A stretch of DNA of 17,155 nt. Source: Deltaproteobacteria bacterium (GTDB lineage Bacteria; Desulfobacterota; Desulfobacteria; Desulfobacterales; JAFDCJ01). The stretch is from positions 1 through 17,155 of the forward strand of contig JAJRVC010000506.1 of assembly GCA_024277475.1 (NCBI GenBank). Reading direction: 5' to 3'. A program made the position numbers and the translations under genes. Of the stretch, positions 1 through 6,644 are shown piece by piece (position 1 is the stretch's first letter; the number at the start of each line of letters is the position of its first letter). Under the pieces are notes generated by a model. The model was not told the DNA's origin, did not search any database, and saw nothing but the letters and a program-made list of their open reading frames with translations.

Positions 1-109
1 AATATCTAATGATCTGTAATTATACACGATATAATAGTGAAAGCACCATTTTGTGGATGTCTCCCCTGGTGAATTCAAAGGATGGGGTCGATTTTGCCAT
101 GTTGTTTAC
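1..109 (+). repeat. Left copy of long inverted repeat (truncated by window edge)
   Basis: Read base by base, these 109 bases equal the reverse complement of 12943-13050 except for one substitution (position 6) and one small change near 86-87 (an insertion plus a substitution). Similarity ends about one base beyond TTTGCCATGTTGTTTA (93-108), which corresponds to a terminal inverted repeat of the right copy. The other end would lie about 17 bases outside the window. Reading frames across the two copies differ because of the indel, so the repeat is probably non-coding. Confidence 0.9.
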
Positions 110-195
110 CCTTCGGGAAAGCCGGAGGACTCCAGATTCTGTGTTGTCAAGGATTCGAGGTAAACGACTACAACTTCACCCTTGACGCCTTAGCT

Positions 196-220
196 CTGAA
201 GCCCTCCGGCTTTTGCAACG
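196..220 (+). repeat. 25-bp exact repeat, copy 1
   Basis: CTGAAGCCCTCCGGCTTTTG then CAACG is identical to 11222-11246 in the same orientation. Its CCTCCGGCTTT part (203-213) is the reverse complement of AAAGCCGGAGG at 118-128, so it can also form a stem with a loop of about 75 bases. Confidence 0.8.
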
Positions 221-243
221 TTAAGGGTTATTCCCTCAATATT

Positions 244-353
244 GAAAATCTCGTAAAAAGTAAAAATCATCGAATTTTGATATTATAACCTATAGAAATT
301 ATAGGGTTTAAAATTATATTTTTGTGTTTTTTGTGCCTTTTTGCGGCCACATC
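244..353 (-). repeat. 110-bp intergenic repeat, copy A
   Basis: Starts (plus strand) GAAAATCTCGTAAAAAGT and ends TTTTTGCGGCCACATC. It shares with copies C and D the CTCGTAAAAA end, the TTATAACCTAT block and the TTTTGTGCCTTTTTGCGGCCACATC end, and has exactly the same length. It lies just past the stop of the GT39 gene, with no recognisable gene after it within the window. Confidence 0.85.
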
Positions 354-383
354 AATATTGAATGTTGGCGTTTTTACCGTCCC

Positions 384-1979
384 TCAATCTGTTTTGGCAT
401 CATCCTCATAATTTCCCCGGTGTTGGGATTTAATTATTCGGTATAGTCGAAAGACATCATTTGAATAGATCCGATGCAATTGTTTCTTATCTACAAGCTT
501 GTCGATATCCGCAGGCGAAATTTGAAGATGGGATGTTTTCGTATCGTAACAGAGGTAATCCCCCCTTGATATCTCGGAAGAGTCGTCAACTACCAAGGAT
601 TGCCTGCCTGTGCGTAACCTCATAACTCGCGGTTTACGGAATATCAGGATATCGTCGCTCGCCGTATTTTTTTTGATGAAGGAAAATACATCGTTGGCAG
701 CCTCACTAAAAGCGCCCTGTTCGTTGGCCCGGTGATTCCTGATGTTATTCGCAGCCTGGGCCACAGATGATTTCATAAGATAGGCAGTCGCAATAATGAG
801 TACCAAAAAAATACAAGTTTGAGCAAATAGTTTGTTCTTTGGTGTGCAGCAAGAATGGACAAGGACCTCGAGTCCAATAAAAACAAAATAAAAGTAGAAT
901 GGAAGTATGGGAAAAAGAAATCTGAGTCCCTGGTCCGACACAGGCCATATGGCATAAAGGGCAACCGTAGAAACAATATATACGATTATATAGTAATCCC
1001 GCTTTCGGCAATGAATCATTCCCAAGAATAGAAAAGGAAGTGTTGCCCAGTAAAGAAGGTTTGCAAAAGGAATGCTTGCAAAAGACGTTGAAAAAACTTT
1101 CAGGTATAAGCTTATATTACTAAATATAAGGCTCATAGTCACATCTTCGAGGTAATTGAAATGTGATGTGCCGCCCGCCGGGAAAAAAAATCGCCAAATA
1201 AGGGTTAGGCCGATAAAGGCGGCATACGGCAGTAAGTTCAACCAGAAAGGCCCACTAGCCGGCCTTGCCGGCGTCAATTTTGATCGCTGCGAAGAATCGG
1301 CTTTTCCCCTTTTTGGAGTGGCCGCCGGGAGATACCTTTTCACAATCATTACGGCATGAACCGAAAGCAACGTGAAGACCAGAAGGACACCGTTGGTTCT
1401 TATGAAAACTGAAAAAGCTAATAAAAATCCCAATATCAGAGGATCGACAATCGGTGAAAACAGCAGCCGTCTTTCAATGGCGATACGCCCGATGAGATAC
1501 ATGGTTAAAGTAGAGAAAAGAAGGAAAGGTATATCAGATATGATATGATTGAGAAAGAGCAGCATCGTGGGATTGAAGGCGAAAATAGCAACAAACCCCA
1601 CCGCATAGAGCGTAGGAAGTCGATTGCCCGTGCCGAACCAGAGGACAATTAATAACAGCATGTAGCAGATCAGATTAAGACCCTTGAGCGCCAGGATATT
1701 CACCCCGAACAAAGCAATGAAAGGGGATAAAAGCAAAGAGGTACCCCACGGGTAAGCCACGGGTCCGATCTTATGCAAAGATTGCTCAATAGCAAATCGA
1801 TTTGCCTCTACAAACTCTTGAGGACTTCCTGCTATAATATTTTGCGCTTGCATAATGTAGGAAGCAAAATCTCCGCCCCAATCTGTACCGTGTGATAGGG
1901 TGGCAAAGGCGAGTAGACCGGAGGAAAGTATGATTCCCGCTAGCGCAAATAGCGAAAAATTAATCTGGTTTGTTTTCAA
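384..1979 (-). CDS. GT39/ArnT-like multispanning membrane glycosyltransferase
   Basis: The 531-residue protein is strongly hydrophobic, with roughly ten membrane segments from residue 8 to about 405 and a soluble C-terminal tail of about 110 residues. The first non-cytoplasmic loop carries GTDWGGDF, matching the acidic loop-1 motif in which GT-C enzymes (GT39/GT83, PMT/ArnT type) keep their catalytic Asp. By family knowledge such enzymes move a sugar from a polyprenyl-phosphate donor to an acceptor on the outer face of the inner membrane. A charged Lys/Arg/Ser-rich loop near residues 215-245 separates two groups of helices. The start is a TTG without a strong ribosome binding site, so the true start is uncertain, but the first helix argues against a much later one. 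It is the last gene of the cluster, about 400 bases after the GT2 gene. The exact sugar and acceptor cannot be read from sequence. Confidence 0.8.
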   Translation of the reverse strand: MKTNQINFSLFALAGIILSSGLLAFATLSHGTDWGGDFASYIMQAQNIIAGSPQEFVEANRFAIEQSLHKIGPVAYPWGTSLLLSPFIALFGVNILALKGLNLICYMLLLIVLWFGTGNRLPTLYAVGFVAIFAFNPTMLLFLNHIISDIPFLLFSTLTMYLIGRIAIERRLLFSPIVDPLILGFLLAFSVFIRTNGVLLVFTLLSVHAVMIVKRYLPAATPKRGKADSSQRSKLTPARPASGPFWLNLLPYAAFIGLTLIWRFFFPAGGTSHFNYLEDVTMSLIFSNISLYLKVFSTSFASIPFANLLYWATLPFLFLGMIHCRKRDYYIIVYIVSTVALYAIWPVSDQGLRFLFPILPFYFYFVFIGLEVLVHSCCTPKNKLFAQTCIFLVLIIATAYLMKSSVAQAANNIRNHRANEQGAFSEAANDVFSFIKKNTASDDILIFRKPRVMRLRTGRQSLVVDDSSEISRGDYLCYDTKTSHLQISPADIDKLVDKKQLHRIYSNDVFRLYRIIKSQHRGNYEDDAKTD

Positions 1980-2061
1980 TCTAACATCGGAATCCTGGTC
2001 CTCTGGGCCAGGTCAGAAATAATTGGCTCTGCCTTGAAAATAATACAAAGTGTGGAGTGAT

Positions 2062-2124
2062 CTAAAGTTAATGTATCACTTCGCTCTGTCGTTAATAAAA
2101 AAAGATAGAATTCCTTAACTTTAG
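2062..2124. repeat. 10-bp inverted repeat CTAAAGTTAA / TTAACTTTAG
   Basis: A perfect 10-bp inverted pair at 2062-2071 and 2115-2124 with a loop of about 43 bases, in the gap between the GT39 and GT2 genes. The right arm is also the beginning of the ACTTTAG repeat tract. Confidence 0.55.
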
Positions 2125-2155
2125 GCACTTTAGTTCACTTTAGCTCACTTTAGGC
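2118..2155 (+). repeat. Four short tandem units of ACTTTAG
   Basis: ACTTTAGGC, ACTTTAGTTC, ACTTTAGCTC, ACTTTAGGC follow one another with 9-10 base spacing. This is about one helical turn per unit and non-coding. It lies in the 1980-2381 spacer, about 140-180 bases in front of the GT39 start. Confidence 0.75.
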
Positions 2156-2178
2156 ACTCGTATGTAATAAAACCAGCA

Positions 2179-2193
2179 CTCCCTTTCAGGGAG
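2179..2193 (-). terminator. Weak candidate stem-loop after the GT2 gene
   Basis: CTCCCT-TTC-AGGGAG is a perfect 6-bp stem with a 3-base loop, with outer GCACT/AGTGC able to pair as well. In the minus direction it is followed by TGCTGGTTTTATTAC, only a short T run and about 190 bases beyond the GT2 stop, so an intrinsic terminator is possible but not strong. Confidence 0.3.
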
Positions 2194-2301
2194 GAGCCAG
2201 TGCCGGGCCCTCTGGACCCGGGTATCTACAAATATAGGTGCGCGTTTGTACTGGCAGAAAAATGTTTGTAGGGTCGATATGATTGCCATCTAGAATAGAA
2301 G

Positions 2302-2314
2302 CCCCCCCCCCCCC
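2302..2314 (+). repeat. 13-base poly-C tract (poly-G on the gene strand)
   Basis: Thirteen consecutive C residues, 68 bases beyond the GT2 stop and about 320 bases upstream of the GT39 start. It is not inside a convincing gene. Such tracts are prone to slipped-strand change; a sequencing error in its length is also possible. Confidence 0.85.
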
Positions 2315-2381
2315 GACTGATGTTGTTCCGAAAAACTTATAAGCCCCGATTTTGCAACGTTCGTTAATCCGGTTGTCGAAG

Positions 2382-3305
2382 TCATCGCAGCCTATGTTTA
2401 TCCCTGAATTTATCACCGGGTTGATAAGGTTTACAGGGGTTAGTGATCCTTCCCTGGAGTTGCCCGACGAGGTCACCGGTCTGTTGAGCGAATCGCCTTT
2501 TGCAGACAACTCTTTGAGTTTTACTTTTAAAACCGGCAGAGACTAAATTTTTGAAAGTGCGTAACCAGTTTGCCATCGATTTTCTCAACGTTGGTGGCGG
2601 CAGCATACCCAGGTTCCGATATCTTTTATAGTGCCAATAGTTTGCAGCAGCGCCGGTCCTGTGACGGCGGTATAAAGAGGGCAGGGAAGGGTCGACCCGT
2701 CCCATACGAACCTGAACTATGGCTTGCGGTACGTAGTGAAGCTTAAAACCCTCCAGCTGAAGGCGCCAAAAATAGTCGGCGTCTTCGAATCGGGGAAGGT
2801 TTTCATCAAATCCACCGATCGCTTCGTGAACCCATCGCCTGATCCCAAGATTACCCGTTCCGCCGCCAGGCAGGAAACGGCCTGTATAAAGACCATTTTT
2901 CCAATTTTTTGCAGCGTTTTCGGCCCAATCGGCATCGTTAAACTTATCGAAACGAAATTGACCATGAACGATTTCATGGCCGGCGAGAGCATCGCCTATT
3001 GAAGCAACCCATCCGGGGGCAACTTCGTCATCAGCATCGCAGAAGGCGAATCTATCTGAAATCGCTGCACGTGCCGCCACATTGCGAGGATAGGATGCTG
3101 TTTTCCGACCGGAAGCGTCAATAACCCGAAAGGAAGTAAAGCGTTTCTCAAATTTGAGCGCAATTTCCACAGAATTATCGCTGGAGCCGTTATCGGCCAC
3201 AATCAACTCCCAGGGATGTGACCACTGTTGTGAAGCCAGCGCTTCGAGTTGAAGGGATATCGTCGCTTCGGCGTTGAGACAGGGAATGATGACACTTAGT
3301 TCCAC
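2382..3305 (-). CDS. Family 2 glycosyltransferase (GT-A fold)
   Basis: 307 residues beginning with the classic GT2 start ELSVIIPCLNAE, then LIVADNGSSDNS (residues 34-45), the metal-binding DADD (90-93) and a GGGTGNLGIRR...GGFDE segment followed by FEDADYFWR (173-181), the usual acceptor/base region. It should transfer a sugar from a nucleotide sugar to a growing glycan on the cytoplasmic face. The start is GTG, supported by TAAGG about five bases upstream. A short copy of the 110-bp intergenic repeat lies directly in front of it, after the GT4 gene. The last 30 or so residues are Lys/Arg/Gln-rich and not obviously conserved, and another minus-strand reading frame overlaps this 3' end. I see no clear frameshift, but the exact C-terminus is the least certain part. 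Confidence 0.88.
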   Translation of the reverse strand: MELSVIIPCLNAEATISLQLEALASQQWSHPWELIVADNGSSDNSVEIALKFEKRFTSFRVIDASGRKTASYPRNVAARAAISDRFAFCDADDEVAPGWVASIGDALAGHEIVHGQFRFDKFNDADWAENAAKNWKNGLYTGRFLPGGGTGNLGIRRWVHEAIGGFDENLPRFEDADYFWRLQLEGFKLHYVPQAIVQVRMGRVDPSLPSLYRRHRTGAAANYWHYKRYRNLGMLPPPTLRKSMANWLRTFKNLVSAGFKSKTQRVVCKRRFAQQTGDLVGQLQGRITNPCKPYQPGDKFRDKHRLR

Positions 3306-3310
3306 GTGAA

Positions 3311-3384
3311 CCTTATCTTATAGAAATTATTAAATGCTAAATTTTATTTTTTTTGTATTTTTTGTGCCTTTTTGAGGCCACATC
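3311..3384 (-). repeat. Shortened 110-bp intergenic repeat, copy B
   Basis: The 3'-half on the plus strand is conserved (TTTTTTGTGCCTTTTTGAGG then CCACATC), with one G for C change, and a degenerate CTTATAGAAATTAT block. The CTCGTAAAAA half is missing. It fills the gap between the GT4 and GT2 genes and ends next to the GT2 ribosome binding site. Confidence 0.75.
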
Positions 3385-3396
3385 AACTTTGGATAT

Positions 3397-4659
3397 TTAA
3401 TTTATTGCGCTGTCCCTGACGTTTCCCGGGACACCCAGTTCTTTTCCCTGTCTGTCTGCGATAATTTCCAAAATTACTCGACGAAATTCTAAAGCAAAGT
3501 TTTCCCTCGTGTAATTGTCTCTGGAAAAATTCCAGCAACTGCGAGCCCGCTCTTGAAATTCATTTTTTGAAATTGTTGTAATATGCTTGATGGTGCTTTT
3601 TATACTAGCTAGTGAACAGTCTTTTAAAGTAAATCCAAAATCGGCCACATCTACACCGGATTCGTAACTCACAACCGGGATCAGACCTGCATGCATGCAC
3701 ATTTTGACAGAGGGTGCGCCGCCCTCCGAACAGCTCAGATGCACGGTCGCTCCGCAGGCAGTCGTGATATCTTTGAATTGACGGCTGTCTATGTCAACCC
3801 ATCCCACCGTATGAATATTGTCTGTTTTATACAGTTCCTTATGGTATGCCTGTACGAAATCCTGATCGCGGCCCAACGGAGCGCACACGGTTAAATGACA
3901 GTCGGGCATACCCGTAAAAGCATCTAAGGCCAGATCAAGCCCCTTATGGACAAGCCCGGAGCTGCTGAACCAGAGGAAATTTCGCCGGCACTTATTCCAA
4001 TCTTTTTCGGCAAAATCAAGTAAAATTCCGCACGGGCTAGGTAACTTATAGATATTCTTATTTGCGTAATTAAATGAGTTGACCGTAAACTCGTTTCCCG
4101 TTGTCATTGCATAGTCGGCGTGTTCCATACCGAAATTAGGCATCTCAAATCTTCGGGGCCGTAAAGTAATGCCTCGCCTTTGCTGCAATTCCAAAAGCCG
4201 TTTTGCACCGGCAGCGTTATGAAACACTATATTGGCCGTGTCAAGGTGCATGATTTTGATGCAGTCCGGGTTGAGCAACGGTGAAAGTCGCTCGAGATTG
4301 TGACGAACATCGATAAAAAAGGAATAGTCTCCTTTGGGTACAAAAGTATGGTTGGTAAAATGAATGACATCAACTTCGTATCCGAGTTCTACGAAGATTT
4401 CAGCCATCTTCAAAGACTGCCAGATGTTGGTGTGGGTTTTGGGCACAGACTTGTCCGGCTCTAATAGAAATCCATCAATGATATAGGAAAGAAGCACTAT
4501 GCCGATTGGCGGTTCTTCAGGGCAGAGCGTGACCACGCATTTTTCGGGGTCTTCTTTTTGTCTAAGCCCTTTTCTGAATTCCCATATACAGCGTCTAATC
4601 GCAAGCAGCGCAGAGCCGGCTGCCGAGGGTCGTAAACTGTGTTTGATTTTCTTTTTCAT
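3397..4659 (-). CDS. GT4-like (GT-B fold) glycosyltransferase
   Basis: 420 residues. The N-terminal half has a Rossmann-like region (GIVLLSY, then ELGYEVDVIHF). The C-terminal half has the donor-binding domain of GT-B enzymes: NFLWFSSSGLVHKGLDLALDA (split pattern, residues about 226-246), HTVGWVD, and HLSCSEGGAPSVKMCMHAG followed by PVVSYESGVD, which corresponds to the E-x7-E donor-binding region of GT4 enzymes although the second Glu is replaced. It probably transfers a sugar from a nucleotide sugar to a glycan intermediate in the cytoplasm. It starts 15 bases after the stop of the sulfotransferase gene with no good ribosome binding site, which suggests translational coupling. Close neighbours are sulfotransferase and GT2, consistent with one biosynthetic operon. 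Family assignment is moderately firm; donor and acceptor are unknown. Confidence 0.82.
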   Translation of the reverse strand: MKKKIKHSLRPSAAGSALLAIRRCIWEFRKGLRQKEDPEKCVVTLCPEEPPIGIVLLSYIIDGFLLEPDKSVPKTHTNIWQSLKMAEIFVELGYEVDVIHFTNHTFVPKGDYSFFIDVRHNLERLSPLLNPDCIKIMHLDTANIVFHNAAGAKRLLELQQRRGITLRPRRFEMPNFGMEHADYAMTTGNEFTVNSFNYANKNIYKLPSPCGILLDFAEKDWNKCRRNFLWFSSSGLVHKGLDLALDAFTGMPDCHLTVCAPLGRDQDFVQAYHKELYKTDNIHTVGWVDIDSRQFKDITTACGATVHLSCSEGGAPSVKMCMHAGLIPVVSYESGVDVADFGFTLKDCSLASIKSTIKHITTISKNEFQERARSCWNFSRDNYTRENFALEFRRVILEIIADRQGKELGVPGNVRDSAIN

Positions 4660-4674
4660 CGAAATATTAGGGGA

Positions 4675-6120
4675 TCAAATAGCAACAGACTTCAACTGAT
4701 CATGAAGTTTCAGAGCGGTTTGGAGGATTTCCGGCGCGAATCGACAGGATTCAAGTGGGCGGGAAGTCGGCGAGCGCAGCCTGCCGGCTGCTTCGACAAA
4801 CCTGTTTTTGTTTTCCAGCCCAAGGCAATCAGCAATGGCTTTCAGACTGTTTTTTCCGTCACTCAACAGCTTGTCGAAGTCAACCAGATAAACGTTTTCG
4901 ATTTTGTGTTTGAGCACATGAGAGTAAGCCGCTGTCCAGTACTTTAGCCAGAAATTCGCATCACTGTAAGACAATTTTTCCTCATCATCCAGCCAGTTGT
5001 CAAAATTGATGGGTTTGAAGTTTTCCCCAAAGTCGTAATGGCCAAGCCATTGCATGTAGCGCTTGGAGAACCCATCTTGCCGGTGGTATTCGGTGAATTG
5101 TTCATGCTGCTTCATCAGGGAGCCGACCTGGGCTAAAGGCTGACGGAAAGGAATAACGATCGCAGATGACGGAAAGAGCGTGTGAATCAACTCGATCCTC
5201 GAAAAATTGGCATTGTTTTTAGAAAGATACCGCAACGGTGGGTGTTGTTTCGTACTCCCGTTGCTTAGCAGTTTTTTAACCGTGCTCCTGAAAGCTTCGG
5301 CAAATTCCGTGCCCTGGTCACCGGGGCAGAGGGGCGAAAGTTTATCGCTGCTGACGATCTTGTTTTTCAGGTAGGCCAGCCAGATGATTTCTTCAAACGC
5401 TTCAGGACTGTCGAAGGATATTTTCATGCCGTCGCCGTGCGCTCTTTCCATCCTGGTTGCAGTTTTGTGGAATGGCCTCGATAACCTGTTCCAGAGCAAG
5501 GGTGCGAGGATAAATGGCATGTGGCGGTAGGTAAACGTCCTGAACTCACCTGTCCCGTAGAGCAACTCCAGGATCAGTGTTGTTCCGGCCCTGGGAAGTC
5601 CGGTGACGAATACTTCGCGTTGGGAGATTGTGTTTTCGATTTGGCGTTTGAAAAGATCATTTTCAAGTTCGCCGAGCATCTTTTGGACGAAGGGCGTTGA
5701 AAATGCTAGATAGTGAAGCAGGCGATCGATAATGCTGTATTTTTCGGCAAACGACTTACGAACCCACACATAGAGCATGGTTACAACCGTCAGGATGACC
5801 AGTGCCGCGGGCGATAGGAATACATCAATTATTGCCTCTGCCGTCTCGGAGGAAAACTGTTTGACAAAGAAGTAGATTGCATAGAGGACCCCAAAGACGG
5901 AAAGAAACTTGGCCGTAAAGACAAAGGTCGCTTTGAATAACTCCAGTGATTTGCGCCGAACGAAGGCTTCCTTTTGATCATCGTCCATTTCCGGGGACAT
6001 CAACACCCCCAGACCTCCCCGCGACAGCTCGATGATGGATTGGATATCCTTTGACAGGTTCAGCCGGATGAAGAGCTCAACGAAGGCGACACAGAAAGAG
6101 CAGGCAAGCAGGTAAATCAT
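4675..6120 (-). CDS. Membrane-anchored P-loop sulfotransferase
   Basis: 481 residues. Residues 1-121 hold three probable membrane segments (about 2-20, 62-86, 100-121) separated by a charged loop. From about 165 on there is a soluble sulfotransferase domain. FVTGLPRAGTTLILE (171-185) is the 5'-phosphosulfate-binding loop of PAPS-dependent sulfotransferases, and IVIPFRQPLAQVGSLMKQH (321-339) matches the 3'-phosphate-binding motif with its Arg and Ser. Family knowledge: transfer of sulfate from PAPS to a hydroxyl or amino group of a carbohydrate. The N-terminal membrane module is an unusual addition that would hold the enzyme at the inner membrane beside the glycan machinery. Its ATG overlaps the stop of the upstream small membrane protein gene (ATGA), so the two are translationally coupled. 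No PAPS-synthesis genes are in the window. Confidence 0.88.
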   Translation of the reverse strand: MIYLLACSFCVAFVELFIRLNLSKDIQSIIELSRGGLGVLMSPEMDDDQKEAFVRRKSLELFKATFVFTAKFLSVFGVLYAIYFFVKQFSSETAEAIIDVFLSPAALVILTVVTMLYVWVRKSFAEKYSIIDRLLHYLAFSTPFVQKMLGELENDLFKRQIENTISQREVFVTGLPRAGTTLILELLYGTGEFRTFTYRHMPFILAPLLWNRLSRPFHKTATRMERAHGDGMKISFDSPEAFEEIIWLAYLKNKIVSSDKLSPLCPGDQGTEFAEAFRSTVKKLLSNGSTKQHPPLRYLSKNNANFSRIELIHTLFPSSAIVIPFRQPLAQVGSLMKQHEQFTEYHRQDGFSKRYMQWLGHYDFGENFKPINFDNWLDDEEKLSYSDANFWLKYWTAAYSHVLKHKIENVYLVDFDKLLSDGKNSLKAIADCLGLENKNRFVEAAGRLRSPTSRPLESCRFAPEILQTALKLHDQLKSVAI

Positions 6121-6356
6121 CTCTCGCTGCTTTTCGCATCTTCAATGTTTTTGTTCGAGTCGGTTTTCGCAGGTTTAAATTTACGCAGCAACCGTTTGAG
6201 CGGATACCAGATAACACCGACTATCGCCAGAAACACGGCAACAACCATGCCGATGAAAGCTCCGATAGCACCGAGTCCGAGTCCTGGACCTAAGTATGCA
6301 TACGCATTACCAGCAAGAAGAATGGAAAACAGGATAATCAGAGTAACCAGGTGCAT
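6117..6356 (-). CDS. Small glycine-rich membrane protein (AYLGPG type)
   Basis: 79 residues: a signal-like hydrophobic N-terminus ending NAYA, a short glycine-rich stretch AYLGPGLGLGAIGAF (about 20-34), a second hydrophobic helix (to about residue 51), then WYPLKRLLRKFK and a charged tail. The start is ATG with a good AAGGAG about nine bases upstream. The gene ends in a 4-base overlap with the sulfotransferase start, implying a matched function, perhaps as partner or membrane anchor. I recall similar short proteins with an A-Y-x-GPG motif near polysaccharide genes, but no biochemical role can be assigned. A full-length copy of the 110-bp intergenic repeat lies 24 bases upstream of the start. 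Confidence 0.8.
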   Translation of the reverse strand: MHLVTLIILFSILLAGNAYAYLGPGLGLGAIGAFIGMVVAVFLAIVGVIWYPLKRLLRKFKPAKTDSNKNIEDAKSSER

Positions 6357-6379
6357 CTTAATAGACTCCTTTCATTCTT

Positions 6380-6489
6380 GACAATCTCGTAAAAAGTCTA
6401 AATTCTCGAAGTTTGACCTTATAACCTATTGAAATAATTAAGTGTAAAATTTTATTTTTGTGTTTTTTGTGCCTTTTTGCGGCCACATC
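6380..6489 (-). repeat. 110-bp intergenic repeat, copy C
   Basis: Starts GACAATCTCGTAAAAAGTC and ends GCCTTTTTGCGGCCACATC on the plus strand. Same length and order of blocks as copies A and D. It lies 24 bases in front of the small membrane protein start, between it and the arylsulfotransferase-like gene. Confidence 0.88.
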
Positions 6490-6555
6490 ATTCTTAGGGC
6501 ACACTCAGAAATAACTTCACATTTTGGACGTCGATCCATCCCGTCCCGCTGCGCT

Positions 6556-6595
6556 GCGGAAGCTCGAAATAGTCTTGATGTTCCTGTGCTTCCGC
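6556..6595. other. Stem-loop after the arylsulfotransferase-like gene
   Basis: GCGGAAGC (6556-6563) and GCTTCCGC (6588-6595) pair over 8 bases with a 24-base loop. It lies 50 bases downstream of the ASST-like stop, and no T tract follows in the minus direction, so it is not a normal intrinsic terminator. It could protect the 3' end of an mRNA or weaken read-through between the two sub-operons. Confidence 0.35.
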
Positions 6596-6644
6596 GCCGG
6601 GCGCCTCAACTTCCAAAATTGTTAATTTATTTCTTCGTAAACCC

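Larger units (their letters stand above)
1980..2381. other. Gene-free spacer between GT39 and GT2 genes
   Basis: About 400 bases with no convincing gene. It contains the ACTTTAG tandem units, the 10-bp inverted repeat, a short stem-loop, a GC-rich near-palindrome CCGGGCCCTCTGGACCCGG (about 2203-2221) and the poly-C tract. A 107-residue minus-strand frame (2186-2509) crosses it but has no recognisable domain and overlaps the GT2 gene. Confidence 0.6.

Noticed and set aside
82..288. 68-residue plus-strand frame beginning in the left inverted repeat
   Set aside because: The matching start in the other repeat copy is in a different frame after an indel, and the frame continues through the 25-bp repeat and into the 110-bp repeat. 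It has no ribosome binding site at a useful distance.
1258..1272. GCCGGC-CTT-GCCGGC palindromic sequence as a regulatory hairpin
   Set aside because: It lies inside the GT39 coding region and encodes part of a charged loop; composition explains it.
2186..2509. 107-residue minus-strand frame overlapping the GT2 3' end
   Set aside because: No recognisable domain, it runs through the poly-C tract and hairpin sequence, and it overlaps the well-supported GT2 gene in another frame.
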